Origin: Alphaproteobacteria bacterium
Lineage (GTDB): Bacteria > Pseudomonadota > Alphaproteobacteria > Caulobacterales > Caulobacteraceae
NCBI GenBank assembly: GCA_018820275.1
Contig: JAHJOO010000054.1
Coordinates: 1 to 60,871, forward strand
Length of the DNA stretch: 60,871 nucleotides
Reading direction: 5' to 3'
Shown: piece after piece, positions 27,731 through 35,764 of the stretch
Layout: every line of letters starts with the position of its first letter
How positions within the stretch are numbered: position 1 is the stretch's first letter
Program-made: the position numbers and the translations under genes
Notes under the pieces: model-generated
Database searches by the model: none
Seen by the model: only the letters and a program-made list of their open reading frames with translations
Told to the model about the DNA's origin: nothing

Positions 27731-27810
27731 AGGGTGCACATCGTGCACATCCGGGCCCCGGCATGGACGGGATGTGCACCCTGAATTTTTGAGTGCACAT
27801 CGTGCACATC
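27731..27810. repeat. GTGCACATC repeat with hairpin (element C)
   Basis: The nine-base word GTGCACATC occurs four times directly (27734, 27743, 27793, 27802, as two head-to-tail pairs) and once inverted (GATGTGCAC at 27771-27779). CAGGGTGCACATC and GATGTGCACCCTG make a perfect 13-base hairpin, followed by AATTTTTG, so a terminator for the plus-strand hydrolase is plausible. It lies between convergent genes. The two direct pairs are about 50 bases apart. Confidence 0.65.
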
Positions 27811-27867
27811 GGCGGGCGAGGCAGCGCATGCAGCCATGCTGGCACGCGCCTGCGACAGGCGCGGTCG

Positions 27868-28092
27868 TCAGGCCTTCTTGACGAACTCGGTGCGCAGCAC
27901 GAGGCCGCGGACCTTCTCGACATTGGCCTCGATCTCGTCCGGGTCGCCGGTCAGGCGGATATTCTTGACCAGGGTGCCGCGCTTCAGCGTGACCCCGCCC
28001 GAGCCCTTGACCTTCAGGTCCTTGATCAGGGTGACGCTGTCGCCGTCAGCCAGGACGTTGCCGTTGGAATCGCGGGTGGGGGCGTCGGTCAT
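27868..28092 (-). CDS. PhnA/YjdM-type small protein
   Basis: A 74-residue protein equal to the C-terminal domain of the PhnA (YjdM) family, with VLADGDSVTLIKDLKVKGS, GTLVKNIRLTGD and GLVLRTEFVKKA. The longer family members have an N-terminal zinc ribbon, which is absent here. Despite the old name, no role in phosphonate use is established. The ATG at 28092 follows AGGAAA. It lies downstream of nadE on the same strand, 48 bases before the nadE stop in reading direction terms, so the two are neighbours but with nadE upstream. Confidence 0.85.
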   Translation of the reverse strand: MTDAPTRDSNGNVLADGDSVTLIKDLKVKGSGGVTLKRGTLVKNIRLTGDPDEIEANVEKVRGLVLRTEFVKKA

Positions 28093-28140
28093 GGGCTTTC
28101 CTGTCGCGCTATCGCCGTTCGGGCTGCATGAGCGCGGGCC

Positions 28141-30189
28141 TTAGCCGTCCGGCACGTTGGCGTCGAGTTCGTCCAGCCAGACGCGGGCGCTGGCGTCCGA
28201 CGGCGCGCGCCAGTCGCCGCGCGGCGACAGCGACCCGCCGGTGACGACCTTGGGCCCGTTCGGCAGGGCCGAGCGCTTGAACTGGCTGGTCTGGAAGAAG
28301 CGGACGAGGAATTTCCGCAGCCAGGATTTGATCGTGGCCAGGTCGTATTCGACCTTCTCGTCGTCCGGCGTGCCGGCGGGCCAGTGGCCGACGCTGCGGT
28401 CCTTCCACGCCTGCCAGGCCAGGAAGGCGACCTTGGACGGGGTGAAGCCGTAGCGCGAGATGTGGAACAGGAAGAAGTCGTTCAGGGCATAGGGGCCGAC
28501 GGTCTCCTCCGTCGACTGCATCTTCCCGTCCTTGGCCGGCACCAGCTCGGGCGAGATCTCGGTGTCCAGAATAGCGCGCAGGGTCGGCGTCGCCGCCTCG
28601 CCGATCAGCCCCTTGTCGGCGACCCAGCGGATCAGGTGGCGGATGAGGGTCTTCGGGACCCCCGAGTTGACGCCGTAGTGGCTCATGTGGTCGCCGACGC
28701 CATAGGTGGCCCACCCCAGCGCCAGCTCCGACAGGTCCCCGGTCCCGACCACGAAGCCGCCGTGCAGATTGGCCAGCCGGAACAGATAGTCGGTGCGCAG
28801 CCCCGCCTGCACGTTCTCATAGGTGACGTCGTGCACCGCCTGCCCGTCGGCGGCGGGATGGCCGATCTCCTTCAGCATCAGCTCGGCGGTCGGCCGGATG
28901 TCGAGTTCCTCGGCCGTGACACCCAGCGCCGTCATCAAGGCCCAGGCGTTGGCCTTCGTGCCGTCCGAGGTGGCGAAGCCCGGCATGGTGTACGCCCGGA
29001 TGCCGGTCCTCGGCAGACCCAGCCGGTCGAACGCGCGGCAGCAGACCAGCAGGGCCTGGGTCGAATCCAGCCCGCCCGAGACGCCGATGACGACCGTCTT
29101 GCCGTTGGTCGCCTTCAGCCGCCGCATCAGGCCCTGCACCTGGATGTTGAAGGCCTCGAAACAGTCCTGATCCAGCCGCGCGGGATCGTCCGGCACGAAG
29201 GGGAAGCGGTCGAGGGGGCGGCGGAGGTCCACAGGCACCGCCTGGCGCGCACGGAATCCCAGACGGATGAAGCCCTCCTCGTCCGCCTCGGCACGGGCGC
29301 AGTCGGCGAAGGTGCCGGTGCGCAGCCGCTCCAACCCGATCCGGTCGAGGTCGACGTCGGTCACGGTCAGGTGGCCCTCCATGGAGAACCGCTCCCCCGA
29401 CGCCAGGCACTGGCCGAGCTCGTGCACCATGGCCTGACCGTCCCAGGCCAGGTCGGTGGTGCTTTCCCCCCAGCCGGACGCCGTGAAGACATAGGCCGCC
29501 ATCGCGCGCGTCGACTGGCTGGCGCACAACAGGGCCCGCTCGTCAGCCTTGCCGATGACCACGTTCGACGCCGACAGGTTCAGCAACAGCCGGGCGCCCG
29601 CCAGCGCCTGACGCGTCGACGGAGGTTGCGGAGCCCAGAAGTCCTCGCAGATCTCCACGCCGAAGACGAAGCCCGGCCGATCATCGGCCTCGAACAGCAC
29701 TCGCGTGCCGATCCAGCTGTCGCGCCCGCCGATGCGGATCGTCTCGGCACCTATGTCGTCGCCGGAAGAGAACCATCTTTTCTCATAGTACTCGCGATAG
29801 TTCGGCAGATACGACTTGGGGACCGCCCCGACGACGTCGCCATTCGCGAGAACGACGCCGCAGTTCAGCAGCCGATCTCCGTGCCGCAACGGCGCGCCGG
29901 CGACGACCACCACGCCGGGCGCCTTCGTCGCCTCCGCCACCCGCAGCGCCTGCCGCTCCACCTCGTCCAGCAGGGCCGCCTGCATGTGCAGGTCGTCCAG
30001 GGCGTAGCCGCTCAGGCTCAGCTCCGGAAAGACGATCAGGTCCACGCCCTCGGCCGCCGCCTGGTCGATCAGGCGGATGTGCTCGTCGGCGTTGGCGACC
30101 GGGTCGGCGGTGTGCACCACCGGGGTCGCGGCGGCGACGCGGACGAAGCCGTGGGTGCGCGGGCTGTAGAAGGGGTGGGCCTTGGGCAA
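28141..30189 (-). CDS. nadE: Glutamine-hydrolysing NAD+ synthetase
   Basis: A 682-residue two-domain enzyme that makes NAD+ from deamido-NAD+, ATP and glutamine. The N-terminal nitrilase-type glutaminase (about 10-280) has its triad Glu in VFPELSLSGY, Lys in VPKSYLPNYREYYEKR and Cys181 in GVEICEDFW. The C-terminal synthetase (about 310-682) carries the PP-loop VIGVSGGLDSTQALL and VGTGDLSELALGW. The start is TTG at 30187-30189, with AGGAG six bases before it; no ATG lies nearby and the protein HPFYSPRTHGFVRVAAATP follows as in homologues. Length agrees with the family (about 680). Confidence 0.95.
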   Translation of the reverse strand: MPKAHPFYSPRTHGFVRVAAATPVVHTADPVANADEHIRLIDQAAAEGVDLIVFPELSLSGYALDDLHMQAALLDEVERQALRVAEATKAPGVVVVAGAPLRHGDRLLNCGVVLANGDVVGAVPKSYLPNYREYYEKRWFSSGDDIGAETIRIGGRDSWIGTRVLFEADDRPGFVFGVEICEDFWAPQPPSTRQALAGARLLLNLSASNVVIGKADERALLCASQSTRAMAAYVFTASGWGESTTDLAWDGQAMVHELGQCLASGERFSMEGHLTVTDVDLDRIGLERLRTGTFADCARAEADEEGFIRLGFRARQAVPVDLRRPLDRFPFVPDDPARLDQDCFEAFNIQVQGLMRRLKATNGKTVVIGVSGGLDSTQALLVCCRAFDRLGLPRTGIRAYTMPGFATSDGTKANAWALMTALGVTAEELDIRPTAELMLKEIGHPAADGQAVHDVTYENVQAGLRTDYLFRLANLHGGFVVGTGDLSELALGWATYGVGDHMSHYGVNSGVPKTLIRHLIRWVADKGLIGEAATPTLRAILDTEISPELVPAKDGKMQSTEETVGPYALNDFFLFHISRYGFTPSKVAFLAWQAWKDRSVGHWPAGTPDDEKVEYDLATIKSWLRKFLVRFFQTSQFKRSALPNGPKVVTGGSLSPRGDWRAPSDASARVWLDELDANVPDG

Positions 30190-30285
30190 GTCGGGCTCCT
30201 GACGCTTCTGCTCATTTAGAGCCGAACGCCGCCGCGCGCCATGACGGCGCGTGACGCGGTCCGTTCGCCTCGCTACATCCGTCTC

Positions 30286-31227
30286 ATGACCGACGCACCC
30301 AAGAAGGGCTGGCTCTCCCGGCTGACGGAGGGGCTGTCCCGCTCCTCGAAACAGATGACCGAACAGGTCGTCTCGGCCTTCGTGAAGGAGCCGCTGAGCG
30401 AGGCGGCGCTGGAAGGGCTGGAAGAGCATCTGCTGGAGAGCGACCTGGGCCCGGCCGCGACCGACCGGATCGTGGCCCGCTTCCGCGATCTCCGCTTCGC
30501 CGCCGGAGCCGACGAACGCGAGGTGAAGGCGGCGCTGGCCGACGCCGTGCACGCCGAGCTGGTGAACCACGAGGCGCGCTATGAGCCGCTGGGGGGGGCC
30601 AAGCCGTTCGTGACCCTGTTCGTGGGGGTCAATGGCTCGGGCAAGACGACCACGCTGGGCAAGATCGCCGCCGACCTGACCGGGCGGGGGGCCAAGGTCA
30701 TGATCGTGGCCTGCGACACCTTCCGCGCCGCCGCGCGCGAACAGCTGAAGGTTTGGGCCGAGCGGGCCGGGGCCACCTTCGAGAGCCGCCGCGACGGCGC
30801 CGACGCCGCCGGTCTGGCGTTCGACGCCTATACGCGGGCGAAGGCGGAAGGCTTCGACGTCGTGCTGATCGACACGGCCGGGCGGCTGCAGAACAAGTCG
30901 GCGCTGATGGACGAGCTGCTGAAGATCGTGCGCGTGCTGAAGAAGGTCGATCCGGACGCCCCGCACGAGACCCTGCTGGTGCTGGACGCCACCGTGGGCC
31001 GCAATGCGCTGGAGCAGGAGAAGATCTTCGGCCGCACCGCCTATGTCTCGGGCCTCGTCATGACCAAGCTGGACGGCACCGCCCGCGGCGGGGTGCTGGT
31101 GCCCGTGGCCCAGGCGTCGGACGCGCCGATCAAGCTGATCGGCGTGGGTGAAGGGATCGAGGATCTGCAACCCTTCGACGCGCGGGCCTTTGCGCGGTCG
31201 CTGGTCGGACTGGAGGACGCGGCGTGA
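30286..31227 (+). CDS. ftsY: Signal recognition particle receptor FtsY
   Basis: FtsY docks SRP-ribosome complexes at the inner membrane. The 313-residue protein has the helical N domain (about 10-95) and the GTPase G domain: P-loop GVNGSGKTTTLGK (Lys120), ACDTFRAAAREQL, IDTAGRLQNKS, TKLDGTARGG and GVGEGIEDLQPF. The acidic A domain of enterobacterial FtsY is missing, as is usual in alphaproteobacteria. Start: ATG at 30286 (MTDAPKKGW); an ATG at 30241 adds 15 residues without family support. The stop overlaps the next gene by GTGA. Confidence 0.96.
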   Translation: MTDAPKKGWLSRLTEGLSRSSKQMTEQVVSAFVKEPLSEAALEGLEEHLLESDLGPAATDRIVARFRDLRFAAGADEREVKAALADAVHAELVNHEARYEPLGGAKPFVTLFVGVNGSGKTTTLGKIAADLTGRGAKVMIVACDTFRAAAREQLKVWAERAGATFESRRDGADAAGLAFDAYTRAKAEGFDVVLIDTAGRLQNKSALMDELLKIVRVLKKVDPDAPHETLLVLDATVGRNALEQEKIFGRTAYVSGLVMTKLDGTARGGVLVPVAQASDAPIKLIGVGEGIEDLQPFDARAFARSLVGLEDAA

Positions 31228-31853
31228 GCGAGATGGCGAACAGGCCGGCGTCGACCGTGCGGCAACTGGTGGATTTCGGGGCCCTGCTGGCCTTCATGGC
31301 GGCCTACGCCGTCAACCGGTTCGTGCGCGGACTGGAGGGCGATCAGGCGCTGGTGCAGGCGACCTGGGTGCTGGTCGCCGCCTCGGCGATCGCGCTGCTC
31401 GTCGGCTGGATCGTGGAGAAACGTCTGGCCCCCCTGCCGCTGCTGGCCGGCGGCTTCGCCCTGCTGTTCGGCACGCTGACGCTGATCTTCAACGATCCGG
31501 TGCTGCTGAAGCTCAAGCTGACGATCCAGAACGGCCTGCTGGCCGCCGTCCTGCTGGGGTCGCTGCCGTTCGGGCGCTACCCGTTCAAATATCTGCTGGA
31601 GAGCGCCTTCCGCCTGACCGAGGCGGGGTGGCGCGGGCTGACGCTGCGCTACGGCCTGTATTTCGCGGCCGTGGCGATCGTGAACGAGATCGTCTGGCGG
31701 ACGCAGACGGACGACGTCTGGGTGGCCTTCCGCGGCGGGCTGTGGATCGCCTCGGCTGCCTTCGGCATCTGGCAGGTGTTCTTCATCATGAAGCACCTGA
31801 TCAAGGACGAGGATCAGGACGTCGAGCCGGCCTCGCCCGACCCCGGACTCTGA
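31224..31853 (+). CDS. yciB: Inner-membrane septation protein YciB/IspZ family
   Basis: A 209-residue membrane protein with about six spans (15-34, 47-64, 70-88, 104-120, 143-163, 175-195). The signatures VDFGALLAFMAAYAVNRFV, PVLLKLKLTIQNGLLA and VNEIVWRTQTDDVWV identify the YciB (intracellular septation A) family, linked to cell division and envelope integrity. Start is GTG at 31224 overlapping the ftsY stop (GTGA), so the two are coupled. The short cytoplasmic tail is acidic. Confidence 0.92.
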   Translation: MSEMANRPASTVRQLVDFGALLAFMAAYAVNRFVRGLEGDQALVQATWVLVAASAIALLVGWIVEKRLAPLPLLAGGFALLFGTLTLIFNDPVLLKLKLTIQNGLLAAVLLGSLPFGRYPFKYLLESAFRLTEAGWRGLTLRYGLYFAAVAIVNEIVWRTQTDDVWVAFRGGLWIASAAFGIWQVFFIMKHLIKDEDQDVEPASPDPGL

Positions 31854-31931
31854 CGCCTTGCGGATCGTCCGTCGTCAAACCGTAAAACGCCGCTGCTAGC
31901 CATGCCGCTGCCGGATGCAGGGGAGTCGCGC

Positions 31932-32555
31932 ATGGTGAAGTCAGGGAAGCAGGCGCGGCGGCAGGGGGCCCTGGCCGAATCGCCCAGCCACCAGATGCAC
32001 CGGGCGCTGCAGCTGGCGCTTGACGTCTATGCCGAGGAAGTCGGGTCCACCGGGCCCACCCAGCGGCAGTTCGCGGTGCTGGAAGCCGTGTCGATGCAGG
32101 CGGGGCTGACCCAGACCGATCTGGTGAAGGCGACCGGCATCGACCGCTCGACCCTGGCCGACCTGGTCTCGCGCATGACCTCCAAGGGGTTGCTGGAGCG
32201 GGAAAGGTCGACGCTGGACGCGCGCGCCATGGCGGTTCGTCTGTCGGCGGACGGGGCGGCCCTGCTGGAGACGGCCCGGCCGCGCGTGCTGGCCGCCGAC
32301 AAGCGAATCATGGGGCTGCTGGCCAAGGGCAAGCGCGACGCCTTCCTGGAGATGCTGTCCGAACTGGCCGCCGCCGCCGACGCCGCCCCGGAGGCGGCGA
32401 AGCTGGCGGCCAAGGCCGAGAAGAAACGCCAGAAGGAAGCCCGCAAGGCCGAGAAGTCGGCGAAGAAGACCGGCAAGCCCGCCAAGGCGGACAAGCCGGC
32501 CAAGGCGCCGAAGAAGGCCGGGAAGGCCGACAAGCCGACCGATCAGGCCGCCTGA
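31932..32555 (+). CDS. MarR-family regulator with histone-H1-like basic tail
   Basis: A 207-residue protein. Residues about 20-145 form a MarR winged helix (GPTQRQFAVLEAVSMQAG, LTQTDLVKATGIDRSTLADL, LERERSTLDARAMAVRLS). The last 60 residues are a low-complexity Lys/Ala/Pro tail made of AKKTGKPAKADKPAKAPKK-type units, like the C-terminus of histone H1 or AlgR3 proteins, and should bind DNA non-specifically. Typical MarR proteins end near 150. Start: ATG at 31932 with AGGGGAG six bases upstream. Its stop is two bases from the convergent TetR gene stop. Targets unknown. Confidence 0.88.
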   Translation: MVKSGKQARRQGALAESPSHQMHRALQLALDVYAEEVGSTGPTQRQFAVLEAVSMQAGLTQTDLVKATGIDRSTLADLVSRMTSKGLLERERSTLDARAMAVRLSADGAALLETARPRVLAADKRIMGLLAKGKRDAFLEMLSELAAAADAAPEAAKLAAKAEKKRQKEARKAEKSAKKTGKPAKADKPAKAPKKAGKADKPTDQAA

Positions 32556-32556
32556 G

Positions 32557-33276
32557 TCAGTCCGTCCGGGCGGGCGCGCAGACCGCCCGGAACCCGGCCG
32601 CGGCGAAGCGCACCATGTAGTCGCAGGCGCTCTCCAGATCGCCGGACCGGCACAGGCCGCCGGACAGCCGGTCCAGCCGCCCGGTCTCGCCGAGGGTCAG
32701 GGTCAGGGCACCGGACAGGTTGTGGTAGGCCCAGTAAAGGTCAACCTCGCGCGCGTCGGGCAGCACCTGTTTGATCAGCTCGATCAGCCGACGGATGGCC
32801 GGGTCGAAATAGCGCGCCATGGTCTCGCCGCCGAAGGTCGGATTGGCGTTGGTCTGGGCCACAAGCGCGGAATAGTGCTTCCACCCCGGCCCGCCCTTCA
32901 GCGACCACTGGAACGGCGGGCGCAGAAAGGCCTCCAGCAGCCCCTCCAGCGTCATGCCGTCGGCGCCCGCGTCGCGGGCATAGCGGTCGACGGCGGCCAC
33001 GCGCTCGTTGTTCCACAGCTCGGCCCGGCGCTGGAAGACGGCGTCGAACAGCTCGCGCTTGGAGCCGAAATAGTAATGCACCAGGGCGGTGTCGACGCCG
33101 GCCTCGCGCGCCACCTCGCGGATGGTGACGCCGTAGAAGCCGTGTTTGGAGAACAGGTCCTCGGCGGCGTCGAGAATCGAGGCGGAGGTGTCGCCGGCGG
33201 CCGCGGCCTGGGCCTTGCGCGGACGGCCCCGCTTCGCGGCGGGGGCGTCGGCGGGCGGGGCGTCCAGCTTGGTCAT
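32557..33276 (-). CDS. TetR/AcrR-family transcriptional regulator
   Basis: A 239-residue regulator. A disordered Ala/Pro/Lys N-terminus (1-30) precedes the HTH (SILDAAEDLFSKHGFYGVT, REVAREAGVDTALVHYYFGS). The ligand domain is the type also seen in CerR/PsrA-like regulators (TetR C-terminal 'DUF1956-like' shape), but the ligand is unknown. It is divergent from the TonB-dependent receptor with a 176-base gap and is the obvious candidate to control the receptor and the MFS gene behind it. The 33277-33452 gap contains AT-rich promoter-like DNA around 33395-33415; I could not identify a convincing operator. Confidence 0.88.
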   Translation of the reverse strand: MTKLDAPPADAPAAKRGRPRKAQAAAAGDTSASILDAAEDLFSKHGFYGVTIREVAREAGVDTALVHYYFGSKRELFDAVFQRRAELWNNERVAAVDRYARDAGADGMTLEGLLEAFLRPPFQWSLKGGPGWKHYSALVAQTNANPTFGGETMARYFDPAIRRLIELIKQVLPDAREVDLYWAYHNLSGALTLTLGETGRLDRLSGGLCRSGDLESACDYMVRFAAAGFRAVCAPARTD

Positions 33277-33452
33277 GGCCCATCCTTGGCCCGTCGACCC
33301 CCGGTGTGCAACGGCGCCACACCCCTGCCGCCACGCGAGGACGACCAAGCCTGACCGTTTGACAGACCTATGAAAGCGGTTACCTTCCGCGAAAATCATT
33401 GAACGCTGAATAAAAGCGTCTCGGGCTGAAACATCAGGACTTGGGGTTCATC

Positions 33453-35648
33453 ATGAAGAAATTCGTCAAAGCCGCCCTGCTGGCGGGCGCCGCCTGGAGC
33501 GCCATGGCCGGTATGGCCGCCTCCCAGGACGCGCCGGCCCGCGAGCCGGAAGCCACCGCCGTCGACGACATCATCGTCACCGCCCGTCGTCGCGACGAGG
33601 CGCTGAAGGACGTGCCGATCGCCGTCTCCGCCCTGTCCGAAGAGCGCCTGGAACAGACCGGTGCCGCCGACATCACCGCGCTTCAGCAGCAGACCCCGAA
33701 CGCGACCGTGCAGGTCGCGCGCGGTTCGAACTCGACCCTGATCGCCTTCATCCGCGGCGTCGGCCAGCAGGATCCGCTGTGGGGCTTCGAGCCCGGCGTG
33801 GGCCTGTACATCGACGACGTCTACGTGGCGCGTCCGCAGGGCGCGGTTCTGGACGTGTTCGACGTCCAGCGCATCGAGGTCCTGCGCGGGCCGCAGGGCA
33901 CGCTGTACGGCCGCAACACGGTCGGCGGCGCGATCAAATACGTCACCTCGCGCCTGTCGCCGGAGACGGAGCTGAGCCTGAAGGGCTCGTACGGCAGCTT
34001 CAACCAGGTCGACTTCCTGGCCATGGGCAGCGTGCCGGTGAGCGACCAGCTGCGCATCGGCGCCGCCATGGCCCGCTACACCCGCGACGGCTACGGCGAG
34101 AACGTCAACACCGGTGCCGAACACTACGACAAGGACGTGGCCGCCTTCCGCGCCTCGGCCGAATGGTCGCCGAACGACGACGTCCTGGTGCGCTTCGCCT
34201 ACGACAAGATGGCCGACGACTCGGCGCCGCGTCACGGTCACCGCGAGCTGGCGGGTGCCCTGCCGGACGGCGCCGTGCTGGACAGCGTCTATGACACCAA
34301 CGCCGGCGTGGGCGACGAGAACTCGGTCGAGACCGAGGGCTACTCCATGACCGTGCAGGGCCGGGTCAGCGACAACTGGACGCTGAAGGCCATCGCCTCC
34401 CGCCGCGAAGGCCGCACCGACACCGTCATCGACTTCGACAACACGCCGCGTCCGACCCTGGACATCCCGGCCTATTACGAGGACGACCAGACCACGCTGG
34501 AATTCCAGGCCCTGTTCGACTTCGACCGGATCCAGGGCGTGATGGGCCTGTTCTATCTGGACGGCCACGCCGAGGGCGCCTTCGACACCATCCTGGGCAA
34601 TGCGGGCATCGTCATCGGCACCGCCGGCTACGTCGACACGACCTCGATCTCGGCCTTCGTCGACATCAACTTCGACATCACCGATCGTCTGCACCTGTCG
34701 CTGGGCGGGCGCTACACGCTCGACGACAAGACCGGCGACGTGTTCCGCGCCAACTATCTGGGGGCCACCCGTTCGCCCCTGCTGGGCGGAACCTCGCGCG
34801 CGCCGCTCCTGCTGCGCACCGACTACACGGCCTCCAAGACCTTCGACCAGTTCACCCCCAAGGTGGCCCTGTCGTATGACATCTCGGATGACGTGACCGG
34901 CTACGTCTCCTTCTCGCAGGGCTTCAAGTCGGGCGGGTTCGACATGCGCGGCGACGCCATCTTCACCCCCAACACGGTGAACGGCTACGACCCCGAGACC
35001 GTCGACAGCTACGAGGCCGGCCTGAAGGGCCGCGTCGGTCCGCTGACCTTCAGCTCGGCCGTCTTCTACAACGAGTACCAGGACCAGCAGGTCACCACCC
35101 AGGTCCCGGCCGTCGGCGGCATCGCCAGCTTCGTCGACAACGTCGGCTCCTCGACCTTCTACGGCGCGGAATTCGAAGGCTCGCTGTTCCTGACCGAGAA
35201 CCTCAGCGCCAACTTCGCGGTGGGCTATCTGAACTCCGATTTCGACGAGTTCCTGCGCTACAACCTGACCACCATGATGTACGAGGACATCTCGGACCAG
35301 GTGGTGCTGCAGAACGCGCCGGAATGGACCGGCTACCTGGGCCTGACCTGGAACAGCCAGCTGGCCGGCGGCGAGCTGACCATCATCCCGCAGGTCTCGT
35401 GGCGCGATGACTACAGCCAGTTCGAGTTCCCCAACCCGACCCTCGACCAGGAAGGCTTCGCCCTCGTCGATCTGTCGGCCACCTGGACCTACGACCGGTA
35501 CGTGGTCGGCGTCTACGGCAAGAACCTGACGGACGAGGAGTACCGCGTCGGCGGCTACAACTTCGTCGGCGCGCTCTTCGACAACTCGGTGATCGGCTAC
35601 TACGGCCCGCCGCGCACCGTCACGGCCTCGGTGACCGTCAAGTTCTGA
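33453..35648 (+). CDS. TonB-dependent outer-membrane receptor
   Basis: A 731-residue receptor. The signal peptide is about 1-25 (KKFVKAALLAGAAWSAMAGM). A TonB-box-like DDIIVTARRRDEALKDVPI starts the plug domain (about 40-165; RIEVLRGPQGTLYGRNTVGG), and the 22-strand barrel ends in a terminal Phe (VTASVTVKF). It belongs to the large group of caulobacter/sphingomonad receptors for carbohydrates, aromatic compounds or siderophores; the substrate is not readable. The ATG at 33453 follows GGGG; a TTG at 33441 is less likely. A strong terminator follows, then an MFS transporter. Confidence 0.93.
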   Translation: MKKFVKAALLAGAAWSAMAGMAASQDAPAREPEATAVDDIIVTARRRDEALKDVPIAVSALSEERLEQTGAADITALQQQTPNATVQVARGSNSTLIAFIRGVGQQDPLWGFEPGVGLYIDDVYVARPQGAVLDVFDVQRIEVLRGPQGTLYGRNTVGGAIKYVTSRLSPETELSLKGSYGSFNQVDFLAMGSVPVSDQLRIGAAMARYTRDGYGENVNTGAEHYDKDVAAFRASAEWSPNDDVLVRFAYDKMADDSAPRHGHRELAGALPDGAVLDSVYDTNAGVGDENSVETEGYSMTVQGRVSDNWTLKAIASRREGRTDTVIDFDNTPRPTLDIPAYYEDDQTTLEFQALFDFDRIQGVMGLFYLDGHAEGAFDTILGNAGIVIGTAGYVDTTSISAFVDINFDITDRLHLSLGGRYTLDDKTGDVFRANYLGATRSPLLGGTSRAPLLLRTDYTASKTFDQFTPKVALSYDISDDVTGYVSFSQGFKSGGFDMRGDAIFTPNTVNGYDPETVDSYEAGLKGRVGPLTFSSAVFYNEYQDQQVTTQVPAVGGIASFVDNVGSSTFYGAEFEGSLFLTENLSANFAVGYLNSDFDEFLRYNLTTMMYEDISDQVVLQNAPEWTGYLGLTWNSQLAGGELTIIPQVSWRDDYSQFEFPNPTLDQEGFALVDLSATWTYDRYVVGVYGKNLTDEEYRVGGYNFVGALFDNSVIGYYGPPRTVTASVTVKF

Positions 35649-35671
35649 CCCGTCTGAGTTCCTGAACGACT

Positions 35672-35710
35672 GGGCGGCGGTTCCTCGCGGATCGCCGCCC
35701 ATTTTTCTTT
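35672..35710 (+). terminator. Rho-independent terminator after the TonB receptor
   Basis: TGGGCGGCG (35672-35680) pairs perfectly with CGCCGCCCA (35694-35702) around a 13-base loop, followed directly by TTTTTCTTT. It separates the receptor from the MFS transporter, which therefore likely has its own promoter or relies on read-through. Confidence 0.85.
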
Positions 35711-35764
35711 GCGGACCGACGCGTTAGGGTCGGCCCCAGAACGCGCCCGGGGGAGGGGCCGCCC

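Noticed and set aside
27731..27810. Possible CRISPR array
   Set aside because: The nine-base words are too short, spacers are absent between members of each pair, and there are no cas genes.
33277..33452. A TetR operator between the regulator and the TonB receptor
   Set aside because: I looked for a palindrome of 14 or more bases and found none convincing, so no site is listed.
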